Origin: Actinomycetes bacterium | Lineage (GTDB): Bacteria; Actinomycetota; Actinomycetes; Propionibacteriales; Nocardioidaceae | Length of the DNA: 12,535 nt | Assembly: GCA_023252095.1 (NCBI GenBank) | Contig: JAHEXN010000026.1 | Coordinates: 6,396 to 18,930, forward strand | Direction: 5' to 3' | In this document: positions 6,023 through 11,513 of the stretch, one piece after another | Position numbering within the stretch: the first letter of the stretch is position 1 | How the letters are laid out: every line of letters starts with the position of its first letter | Notes under the pieces: generated by a model | What the model was told of the DNA's origin: nothing | Seen by the model: only the letters and a program-made list of their open reading frames with translations | Databases searched by the model: none | Translations under genes and position numbers: made by a program

Positions 6023-6256
6023 TCAGCCAAGGTCCGCTGCACGCTCTCTGCTCTGGTTGAGCCTCCTCGCCAGCCGCTCAACCTCGCGACCGGCCTCGTC
6101 TTGTAGGTCCGCGACTCGTACAACGGCATAGCAGAGCAGGCGCTCGAGCTCGGCACGCGGAAGTTCGACGAGCGCCTCGGCGAGGCCTTCGGCTCCCGCA
6201 GCAATTTCGGCATCCATGAGCAAAGCGAACTGCTCGTCATCAGGACCTTTGCGCAT
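6023..6256 (-). CDS. Hypothetical 77-residue helical protein
   Basis: From ATG 6256 the frame encodes a charged, leucine- and alanine-rich peptide: MRKGPDDEQFALLMDAEIAA, then ELPRAELERLLCYAVVRVAD, then a tail EVERLARRLNQSRERAADLG. The last 40 residues could form a coiled coil. It has one cysteine and no membrane segment. The family is not recognised. ATG 6256 is preceded at 6 bases by CATGAT and the spacer GGGGGC, the same spacer as the HNH gene at 11514, so a leaderless start is likely. A TTG 18 bases upstream (6274) is an alternative. It is divergent from the barstar-family gene, with 85 bases between the starts; a functional link is possible but unproven. Confidence 0.55.
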   Translation of the reverse strand: MRKGPDDEQFALLMDAEIAAGAEGLAEALVELPRAELERLLCYAVVRVADLQDEAGREVERLARRLNQSRERAADLG

Positions 6257-6262
6257 GCCCCC

Positions 6263-6268
6263 ATCATG
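6263..6268 (-). promoter_or_regulatory. -10-like element of the 77-residue ORF
   Basis: CATGAT on the minus strand, 6 bases before ATG 6256. It has A at position 2 and T at position 6 but not the first T. Confidence 0.4.
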
Positions 6269-6329
6269 GCTCAAGCGCCGTCATCGCGGCGGAAGCGACC
6301 GTTCTGGATCACCTGCTCGGTTCGGTCGG

Positions 6330-6335
6330 TAGGTT
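6330..6335 (+). promoter_or_regulatory. -10 element, leaderless start of the barstar-family gene
   Basis: TAGGTT ends 6 bases before GTG 6342. No Shine-Dalgarno and no clear -35. Confidence 0.55.
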
Positions 6336-6341
6336 CGGGGA

Positions 6342-6878
6342 GTGGCCACTTGGGACGCCGACGCTGAGACAACACACCCCGTCGACTACCGGCTTGTGCA
6401 GAACGGGTTCGTCACCATGTTCTGGCAGTCCTCGCTACTCGCCGAGACGACCGACTGGCTCCGGTCTCACGCCTACAGAGTGGTCGATTTCGACGCGGGC
6501 TCCTGGTCCTCTGATCGCGATATGTACGACGACCTCGCTGTGGCGCTCAACTTTCCGGACTACTTCGGACGGAACCCCGACGCGCTGAAAGACTGCATGC
6601 GTGACGTGGCGTCAGGAGATTACGGCTGGGACCCCCAGGCCGATACCGGCTTGGTGATCGTGCTCAGGGCTTTCGACGCCTTCACTGCGGAGTGCCGCAG
6701 TACTGCTCAGATCGTGCTTCACATCGTCGCTGACCAAGCGCGGTGCGCGATGCTGATCGGCCACCGGATCATCTGTCTGGTTCAGTCGAACGATCCCGGG
6801 CTGGCCTTCGAGCCGGTGGGTTCAACGCGCGTGACTTGGAACGACGCCGAACGGCCCAAGTCCGCACGCAGCGCCTGA
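6342..6878 (+). CDS. Barstar-family protein (ribonuclease inhibitor-like)
   Basis: 178 residues. The barstar signature LNFPDYFGRNPDALKDCMRD lies at about 69-88. It aligns with the inhibitory helix of barstar (YYGENLDALWDCL), and D80 and D84 occupy the places of barstar Asp35 and Asp39, which fill the barnase active site; the Trp between them is Lys here. After it comes the expected strand LVIVLRAFDAF. Barstar itself has about 90 residues, so this protein has an N-terminal extension of about 45 and a C-terminal extension of about 40 residues. Family members are immunity proteins against secreted or contact-delivered RNases. No RNase gene is visible in the window, so it is an orphan immunity gene or a repurposed regulator. 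It converges on the GNAT gene, with the dif-like site between them. Confidence 0.85.
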   Translation: MATWDADAETTHPVDYRLVQNGFVTMFWQSSLLAETTDWLRSHAYRVVDFDAGSWSSDRDMYDDLAVALNFPDYFGRNPDALKDCMRDVASGDYGWDPQADTGLVIVLRAFDAFTAECRSTAQIVLHIVADQARCAMLIGHRIICLVQSNDPGLAFEPVGSTRVTWNDAERPKSARSA

Positions 6879-6942
6879 ACCGAGCGCACTCGATCGGAAT
6901 GTCCGCTCGGCCCGGGCCGTCGAGGGGAGCCTGCGACGCATT

Positions 6943-6970
6943 AGTTGACATAATGTGCATTATCGGAGCA
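6943..6970 (-). other. dif: dif-like chromosome dimer resolution site (XerC/XerD)
   Basis: On the minus strand this reads TGCTCCGATAA (left, XerC-type arm), TGCACA (6-base centre) and TTATGTCAACT (right, XerD-type arm). The 11-6-11 layout equals that of E. coli dif (GGTGCGCATAA, TGTATA, TTATGTTAAAT): 9 of 11 bases match in the XerD arm, 6 of 11 in the XerC arm and 4 of 6 in the centre. The XerD arm is the more conserved half in known dif sites, and CGATAA with TTATGTCAA fits what I recall of actinobacterial dif sequences. It is the most A/T-rich spot in a G/C-rich region and lies between two converging genes, outside any coding sequence. XerCD recombination here resolves chromosome dimers at the FtsK-cleared terminus. 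Confidence 0.8.
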
Positions 6971-6977
6971 ATGTGGG

Positions 6978-7517
6978 TCATGTCGAGAGGGGCGCCGCGG
7001 CGTCGATCTCGTAGATCGTCTCGAGGCCGTCCTGCTCGTCCCACTGCTCGCCGACGACCCGGAATCCGTACTGGGCGACGAGTGCGATCGACGCGGCGTT
7101 GTCAGGACTGATCGTCGCGCGCAGGACGCGAACGCGTGGGTGCGTCTGTGCGACGAAGATCAGGATCTCCAGGGCGGCCCGGGCGTAGCCACGCCGCTGC
7201 CAAGCCGGGTCGACGCGATAGCCGATCTCGACCATGCCGCGGTCGTCCGGTGGGCCGTGGAACCCGGCCAGCCCGACGGTCGTGCCGGTCGTGGTGTCGA
7301 CGATGAGCCGCGTGATCCACGGATGATCGATCGGATCGGCGGAGATCTGCGCGCTCCTGATCTGCCACAGCCAGCGGGACTCGGGCACGCCCAGGAACGG
7401 CGACAGGCCGGCGACGGCGGAACCGCCGGCCATCGCGTGGATCTGCTTCGCCGGCACCTGGACGAGCTCGACCGGTGCCGATCCGCGCGACGTCCACGGC
7501 GTCTCGGTGATGTCCAC
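6978..7517 (-). CDS. GNAT-family N-acetyltransferase
   Basis: 179 residues from GTG 7517. Core GNAT features: strand TVGLAGFHGPPDDRGMVEIG (81-99), YRVDPAWQRRGYAR (QRRGYAR 107-113, acetyl-CoA loop), then ISPDNAASIALVAQYGFRVV (motif B). The Q-R-R-G-Y-A pattern with a preceding E-I-G-Y strand is typical of RimJ/RimL-like enzymes that acetylate amino groups of proteins, antibiotics or metabolites; the substrate is unknown. The frame is open further upstream (to 7652), but GTG 7517 is preferred because GACAAT sits 6 bases upstream and because it leaves room for the divergent DoxX-like gene. Its stop is 8 bases from the dif-like site. Confidence 0.85.
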   Translation of the reverse strand: MDITETPWTSRGSAPVELVQVPAKQIHAMAGGSAVAGLSPFLGVPESRWLWQIRSAQISADPIDHPWITRLIVDTTTGTTVGLAGFHGPPDDRGMVEIGYRVDPAWQRRGYARAALEILIFVAQTHPRVRVLRATISPDNAASIALVAQYGFRVVGEQWDEQDGLETIYEIDAAAPLST

Positions 7518-7523
7518 GCTCTC

Positions 7524-7529
7524 ATTGTC
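7524..7529 (-). promoter_or_regulatory. -10-like element of the GNAT gene next to dif
   Basis: GACAAT on the minus strand, 6 bases before GTG 7517. It keeps A at position 2 and T at position 6 but not the first T. It shares a 63-base divergent region with the DoxX-like promoter. Confidence 0.4.
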
Positions 7530-7568
7530 CGGTCCTCGTCGCCCTCGGCGCGAGTGGCCGGATCGCCC

Positions 7569-7574
7569 TAGGGT
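7569..7574 (+). promoter_or_regulatory. -10 element, leaderless start of the DoxX-like gene
   Basis: CCTAGGGT context with TAGGGT exactly 6 bases before ATG 7581. It is the third occurrence of this octamer at a gene start in the window. Confidence 0.55.
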
Positions 7575-7580
7575 CGACAG

Positions 7581-8057
7581 ATGGGCCTTTTGCTTCGAGA
7601 TGCCGCTCGACTCCTGCTGGCGGCCTTTCTCGGCTTCGCGGGTCTGTCTCACCTGTTCTGGGCTCGCGAGACGTTCCAGGCGCAGGTGCCGGGCTGGCTG
7701 CCGCTGGAGACCGACCTCGTGGTGGTGGCATCGGGCGTCGTGGAGATCGGCCTGGCGCTCGCGCTCCTGGTGACGATGCGTCGACGTCCGCTCGTCGGCT
7801 GGGTCGTCGCGGCGTTCTTCGTGGCGGTCTTCCCGGGCAACGTGTCGCAGTACCTCGAGGGCGCGGACGCGTTCGGACTCGACTCTGACGGAGCGCGCCT
7901 GACGCGCCTGTTCTTTCAGCCGTTGCTGATCGTCTGGGCGCTGTGGTGCACCGGCGCGTGGTCGTGGTGGCTCAGCGCGAGACGAGGTCCGGGCCCTCGA
8001 GAGCCTCGAGCCACCGGGCCAGCAGCCGCTCCAGATCGGCGCGCTCCTCGTCGGTGA
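7581..8057 (+). CDS. DoxX-like integral membrane protein
   Basis: 158 residues with four predicted membrane helices, at about 5-25, 44-66, 70-88 and 107-130, the topology of the DoxX/DUF4267 group. The first helix region AAFLGFAGLSHLFW and the second helix VVVASGVVEIGLALAL, with its Gly-x-x-Glu, are typical. These proteins sit in the cytoplasmic membrane; functions are poorly known and include oxidative-stress and quinone-linked roles. The Arg/Pro-rich tail (about 131-158) is not conserved-looking. Its codons run antisense across the last 86 bases of marR, so the tail may simply reflect the lack of an earlier stop. The start is supported by a TAGGGT box 6 bases upstream. Confidence 0.75.
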   Translation: MGLLLRDAARLLLAAFLGFAGLSHLFWARETFQAQVPGWLPLETDLVVVASGVVEIGLALALLVTMRRRPLVGWVVAAFFVAVFPGNVSQYLEGADAFGLDSDGARLTRLFFQPLLIVWALWCTGAWSWWLSARRGPGPREPRATGPAAAPDRRAPRR

Positions 8058-8478
8058 GCGGTGCGACGAGGCGGTGCTCGTTGGCGATGTGGGCCGTGAA
8101 GGCCTCGTCGATCACGGCGCGTCCGGCCGGGGTCAGCCCCACGACGCGGCCGCGTCGGTCGCCGACGCTGGTGCGCCGAGTGACCAGGCCGCTCTCCTCG
8201 AGACGGTCGATCCGCTTGCTCATCGCACCCGTCGTGACCATCGTGTGGCGGGCCAGCTCGCCCGGGGCCAGCTCGTACGGATCGCCGATGCGGCGCAGTG
8301 CGGCCAGCACGTCGAACTCACCCTCGCCGAGCCCGTGGTGCACGTACTCGGCGACGAGCTCGTCGCGGAGCCGATCGGCCAGGCGGTGCAGCCGGCCGAT
8401 CACGCCCTGCGGCGTGACGTCGAGATCGGGGCGCTCGACCTGCCACTGCCCCATGATGCGTCCGACGCGGTCCTCCAT
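7972..8478 (-). CDS. MarR-family transcriptional regulator
   Basis: 168 residues. A winged helix-turn-helix is clear: LAPGELARHTMVTTGAMSKR (helices 2-3 and recognition helix), IDRLEESGLVTRRTS and the wing GDRRGRVVGLTPAGRAVIDE with its D-x-R motif. The N- and C-terminal helices (RLHRLADRLRDELV and LTDEERADLERLLARWLEAL) form the dimer interface. MarR proteins bind palindromes as dimers and release on ligand binding. The gene is divergent from an EamA exporter, and two CTTCC-N2-GGAAG palindromes fill the 46-base gap. It therefore very likely represses itself and the exporter. ATG 8478 is fixed by TATCT-free spacing and a TATGCT box 6 bases upstream; the open frame extends to 8580 but would run into the exporter gene. 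The 3' end overlaps the DoxX-like gene. Confidence 0.9.
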   Translation of the reverse strand: MEDRVGRIMGQWQVERPDLDVTPQGVIGRLHRLADRLRDELVAEYVHHGLGEGEFDVLAALRRIGDPYELAPGELARHTMVTTGAMSKRIDRLEESGLVTRRTSVGDRRGRVVGLTPAGRAVIDEAFTAHIANEHRLVAPLTDEERADLERLLARWLEALEGPDLVSR

Positions 8479-8484
8479 GGCGGC

Positions 8485-8490
8485 AGCATA
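8485..8490 (-). promoter_or_regulatory. -10 element of marR
   Basis: TATGCT on the minus strand, 6 bases before ATG 8478. A weak -35, TTAGCA (8509-8514, minus strand), is 18 bases away; the spacer contains operator O1. Confidence 0.55.
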
Positions 8491-8491
8491 T

Positions 8492-8503
8492 CTTCCGAGG
8501 AAG
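8492..8503. promoter_or_regulatory. Putative MarR operator O1
   Basis: CTTCC-GA-GGAAG, a palindrome with 5-base arms, preceded by TAT. It sits inside the marR promoter spacer. Its centre is 28 bases from that of O2, which has the same arms. Confidence 0.6.
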
Positions 8504-8511
8504 GGAAATGC

Positions 8512-8517
8512 TAATGT
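8512..8517 (+). promoter_or_regulatory. -10 element of the EamA gene
   Basis: TAATGT with a 7-base spacer to ATG 8525, one base more than at the other genes. No -35 is evident, and O2 begins 2 bases after this hexamer. Confidence 0.5.
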
Positions 8518-8519
8518 AT

Positions 8520-8531
8520 CTTCCATGGAAG
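8520..8531. promoter_or_regulatory. Putative MarR operator O2, containing the start codon
   Basis: CTTCCATGGAAG is a perfect 12-base palindrome, preceded by TAT as in O1. The ATG of the EamA gene (8525-8527) lies at its centre. A dimer bound here would cover the transcription start of a leaderless mRNA. Confidence 0.6.
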
Positions 8532-9457
8532 CCAAATGGATTGCCGTCACGGCTGTCGCACCGCTGTCGTGGGGCGCCACGTACGTCGTGACCCGTCAGG
8601 TGCTGCCAGCGGACTCGCCGCTGTGGGGTTCCGCGATCCGAGCGCTCCCGGCCGGTCTGCTCCTCCTGGTGCTCGCACGCCGGCTCCCCCGCAGGTCGTG
8701 GTGGTGGCGCAGTCTCGTGCTCGGCACCATCAACATCGGTGCCTTCTTCCTGCTGGTCTACGTGGCCGCCCAGGCCCTGCCGTCCAGCGTGGCCGCGTCG
8801 ATCATGGCCCTCGCTCCCCTGGCTCTGACGGGCTTCGCCTGGTGGCTGCTGGCGCAGTGCCCGACCGCTCGCACGGTCGTCGGGGCGGCGAGCGGAATTG
8901 CCGGCGTCCTGCTGCTGATCGGCGGTGCCCGAGGCGATCTCTCTGTCGCAGGCGTCATGGCCTCTGCCTCCGCCCTGGCGCTGTCGGCGTTCGGCTCGGT
9001 GCTGGCCACACGATGGGCCGACGGCACACCCGTCCTGGCCACGACGGCGTGGCAACTCGTCGCAGGCGGCACGATGCTGACGCTCGCGGCAGTCACCATC
9101 GAAGGGTCACCCCCAGCGGTGGATCTGCCGGTCGTCGCGGGATACGCCTTCACCTCGGTCGTCGCGACCGCCCTGGCCTTCGTGTGCTGGTTCGCCGGGC
9201 TCCAGCGGATCCGTGCCGGCGCGGTCGGGGTGATCGGCCTCCTGAACCCGGTGGCCGGCGTCGCCCTCGGTGCAGTGGTGGCACACGAACGGCTCGCCCC
9301 CGTGCAGCTGGTCGGGATCGCGCTGACGCTGGCAGGTATCGCGGTGGCGACGCGTGCGGCGGCCGGAGCAGGTGGTGCGACCAGAGCGACACCTGAGATG
9401 ATCGCGAGCGGTCCGGCCGCCGGGCCGTCACGTCTCGTCGATCGGAGCCCGCAGTGA
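8525..9457 (+). CDS. EamA-family (DMT superfamily) transporter
   Basis: 310 residues with ten predicted helices in two EamA repeats. The N-terminal repeat starts MEAKWIAVTAVAPLSWGATY, a typical first EamA helix with W-G-A-x-Y, and includes ASIMALAPLALTGFAWWLLA. The second repeat ends GAVGVIGLLNPVAGVALGAV and ERLAPVQLVGIALTLAGIAV, the conserved last helices with the P-V and E-R motifs. DMT/EamA carriers export amino acids, purines, drugs or other metabolites by an ion-coupled or facilitated route; the substrate is unknown. The divergent marR and its operators suggest induction by a compound that is exported or modified. The final 35 residues are a soluble tail. The stop overlaps the LtrA start by 4 bases. 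Confidence 0.88.
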   Translation: MEAKWIAVTAVAPLSWGATYVVTRQVLPADSPLWGSAIRALPAGLLLLVLARRLPRRSWWWRSLVLGTINIGAFFLLVYVAAQALPSSVAASIMALAPLALTGFAWWLLAQCPTARTVVGAASGIAGVLLLIGGARGDLSVAGVMASASALALSAFGSVLATRWADGTPVLATTAWQLVAGGTMLTLAAVTIEGSPPAVDLPVVAGYAFTSVVATALAFVCWFAGLQRIRAGAVGVIGLLNPVAGVALGAVVAHERLAPVQLVGIALTLAGIAVATRAAAGAGGATRATPEMIASGPAAGPSRLVDRSPQ

Positions 9458-10644
9458 ACGGACCCTCCCCCTCAGCACCGCTCGCGCGCCTGGCGCCGAT
9501 GCGGCCGCGCGATCCTCACGAGCCAGGCCGCACGGCCAGCACGCTGGAGCTGTTCTTCGACCTCGTCTTCGTCGTCGCCGTCAGCGTCGCCGCCGTCGAG
9601 CTCCATCATGCGCTGACCGAGGACCACGTCGTCGACGGGTTGATCTCCTACGCGACGGTCTTCTTCGCGATCTGGTGGGCGTGGATGAACTTCACGTGGT
9701 TCGCCACCTCGTTCGACACCGACGACTGGCTGTACCGGTTGCTGACGTTCGTGCAGATGGCCGGTGTGCTGACGCTCGCCGCCGGGGTCGGCGGTTTCTA
9801 CGAGGGCGACTACACGCTCGGGATCACGGGCTATGTCGTCATGCGAGTCGCCCTGGTGGCCCAGTGGCTCCGGGCGGCTCATGGCTCCCCCGAGCTGCGA
9901 GCCACGGCCCACGCCTATGCGGCGGGCGTGACGATCGTGCAGGTCGGATGGATCGCGATCCTGGCGGTTCCCGACGGCGCGAGGCTCGCGGTGTTCGTGC
10001 TGCTCGTCCTGGCCGAGCTGGCAGTTCCCGTCGTCGCCGAGCGGCGGGGGACGACACCGTGGCACCCGCACCACATCACCGAGCGCTACGGACTCTTCAC
10101 GCTGATCCTCCTGGGTGAGAGCCTGCTCGCTTCGGCCAACGCCATCATCGAGGCGCTGGACGGCGACACCGCTGTGGGACCGCTGGTCTGGATCGCGGTG
10201 GTGACCCTCGTGGTGACGTGCTCGTTGTGGTGGATCTACTTCTGGCCGCCGCACCACGAGGCGATCGGCTCGCTCGGTCAGTCGCTGCGGTACGGATACG
10301 TGCACTACTTCGTCTTCGCGGCTGCCGGTGCGTTCTCCGCCGGTGTCGAGGTCGAGATCGACGTGCTGACCGACCACAGCAAGCTGGGCGACGTGGCGGC
10401 GACGTTCACCGTCACGGTGCCGATCGCGATCTTCGTCCTCGGCATCTGGTGGATCGCGATCCGCGCGAACGCCGATCGATGGGTCAATGCCGCCGTGCCG
10501 CTCGGGGCGCTGCTGGTGCTGGCCGATCCCCTGATCCCGGTCCCGGTGACGCTGACGGCCGTCGTCTTGTCGATCGTCGTCGCCGTGCTGGTGGTCCGAC
10601 CCCCGCTCGAGCGGTCAGGCCGTCAGGAACACGCGCAGGGCTGA
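9454..10644 (+). CDS. Low temperature requirement protein A (LtrA) family membrane protein
   Basis: 396 residues with about ten to twelve hydrophobic helices. Two family signatures are seen: TLELFFDLVFVVAVSVAAVE (30-49), and HHITERYGLFTLILLGESLL (206-225), whose E-R-x-G and G-E-S motifs are hallmarks of LtrA. The family was named for a Listeria gene needed for growth in the cold, but its biochemistry is unknown. The GTG start overlaps the EamA stop as GTGA, with GGAG (9444-9447) 6 bases before it, so translation is coupled and the gene should share the MarR-controlled transcript. The last 10 codons overlap the converging hydrolase gene by 30 bases. Confidence 0.9.
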   Translation: MNGPSPSAPLARLAPMRPRDPHEPGRTASTLELFFDLVFVVAVSVAAVELHHALTEDHVVDGLISYATVFFAIWWAWMNFTWFATSFDTDDWLYRLLTFVQMAGVLTLAAGVGGFYEGDYTLGITGYVVMRVALVAQWLRAAHGSPELRATAHAYAAGVTIVQVGWIAILAVPDGARLAVFVLLVLAELAVPVVAERRGTTPWHPHHITERYGLFTLILLGESLLASANAIIEALDGDTAVGPLVWIAVVTLVVTCSLWWIYFWPPHHEAIGSLGQSLRYGYVHYFVFAAAGAFSAGVEVEIDVLTDHSKLGDVAATFTVTVPIAIFVLGIWWIAIRANADRWVNAAVPLGALLVLADPLIPVPVTLTAVVLSIVVAVLVVRPPLERSGRQEHAQG

Positions 10645-11394
10645 CACGAACGATGCGGGCTGCTCGGAGTGCACCCAGTGCCCGGCGCCCTTGATCGTGA
10701 CCAACCGGGTGCGCGGGAACAGCTGACGCATGCGTGCCTCGTGCTCCTCCTGCACGTACGGCGACGTCTCCCCCGCGATCCAGAGCACCGGATGGTCGAA
10801 GGTCGCGTCGATCTCGGGGAAGTCGCCGATCGTCGCGAGGTCGCGACGCAGCACGTCGAGGTTCGCCTGCCAGCCGTAGCGGTCGTCGGCACCGGCCCGC
10901 AGGTTCTGGAGGAGGAAGCCGCGGATCGTGGCGCTCGGGATCTGCTCCCGCAGGGCCTCGTCGGCCTCGCTGCGGCGATCGATCGTCGCGAGGTCGATCG
11001 AGGCCAGGCTTCCCAGCAGGTGCTCGAACTCGCCCGCGCCGTCACTGACGCTCGGGGTGATGTCGACGACGACCAGACGGTCGATCAGGTCGGGGTGGCG
11101 CAGGGCCAGGACCATCGCGACCTTGCCCCCCATCGAGTGGCCCACGAGGTGAACCGGACCGTCCGCTCCGAAGTCCGACCGCAGGAAGTCGGCGACGGTG
11201 TCGGCCATCTCGGCGTAGTCGACGTGGTCAGTCCAGGAGGAGCGTCCATGGTTCGGCAAGTCGACGAGCAGCGACCTGAGCTCGGGCTGCAGGGCCTTGG
11301 CGACCTGGGTGAAGTTCTTGCCCTGGCCGAAGAGTCCGTGCAGGAAGACGACGCGCTCGCCGGTCTCCCCCACCTGCGTCGCGTGGATCGTCAC
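10615..11394 (-). CDS. Alpha/beta hydrolase (YbfF/ABHD11-like esterase)
   Basis: 259 residues, the normal size for single-domain alpha/beta hydrolases. Visible elements: oxyanion-hole region FLHGLFGQGKNF (17-28), DLPNHGRSSW (45-54), the nucleophile elbow GHSMGG with S87, VVVDITPSVSD with D111, WIAGETSPYV, and the catalytic histidine region GAGHWVHSEQP with H239. The D-L-P-N-H-G-R-S and V-V-D-I-T-P pattern is that of YbfF/ABHD11 esterases rather than haloalkane dehalogenases. It probably hydrolyses short or acyl-CoA-like esters in the cytoplasm. GTG 11394 is supported by a perfect TAGGCT box 6 bases upstream. It converges on and overlaps the LtrA gene. Confidence 0.88.
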   Translation of the reverse strand: MTIHATQVGETGERVVFLHGLFGQGKNFTQVAKALQPELRSLLVDLPNHGRSSWTDHVDYAEMADTVADFLRSDFGADGPVHLVGHSMGGKVAMVLALRHPDLIDRLVVVDITPSVSDGAGEFEHLLGSLASIDLATIDRRSEADEALREQIPSATIRGFLLQNLRAGADDRYGWQANLDVLRRDLATIGDFPEIDATFDHPVLWIAGETSPYVQEEHEARMRQLFPRTRLVTIKGAGHWVHSEQPASFVSALRVFLTA

Positions 11395-11400
11395 AGGCCG

Positions 11401-11406
11401 AGCCTA
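11401..11406 (-). promoter_or_regulatory. -10 element, leaderless start of the hydrolase gene
   Basis: TAGGCT on the minus strand, 6 bases before GTG 11394. No Shine-Dalgarno and no clear -35. Confidence 0.55.
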
Positions 11407-11478
11407 TCGACCCGACGTCGATGTTCGCCGGGGCGCCGCCGTAATCCTCGAATGGCAGCAGATGGCTACTCTCAGATC

Positions 11479-11507
11479 TTGGCATCGAACGTCTGTTCGA
11501 GTATCAT
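11479..11507 (+). promoter_or_regulatory. Promoter of the DUF222-HNH gene
   Basis: TTGGCA (11479-11484), a 17-base spacer and TATCAT (11502-11507), then 6 bases to ATG 11514. This is the best complete promoter in the window. Its spacer is almost entirely the LexA box. Confidence 0.75.
11485..11500. promoter_or_regulatory. LexA (SOS) box
   Basis: TCGAAC-GTCT-GTTCGA is an exact match to the mycobacterial/actinobacterial SOS consensus TCGAAC-N4-GTTCGA. It lies between the -35 and -10 boxes, where bound LexA blocks RNA polymerase. DNA damage would therefore induce the downstream gene. LexA boxes before 13E12-type genes are known from Mycobacterium tuberculosis. Confidence 0.85.
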
Positions 11508-11513
11508 GGGGGC

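Noticed and set aside
6908..6919. CGGCCCGGGCCG palindrome between the barstar-family stop and the dif-like site
   Set aside because: It is a perfect 12-base palindrome but has no loop or T-tract, and such strings arise easily in this base composition. It is not called as terminator or operator.
6950..6963. ATAATG-TG-CATTAT as an ordinary repressor operator or promoter with TTGACA
   Set aside because: The surrounding 28 bases fit the dif layout better. It lies between two gene 3' ends, where an operator or promoter would serve no gene.
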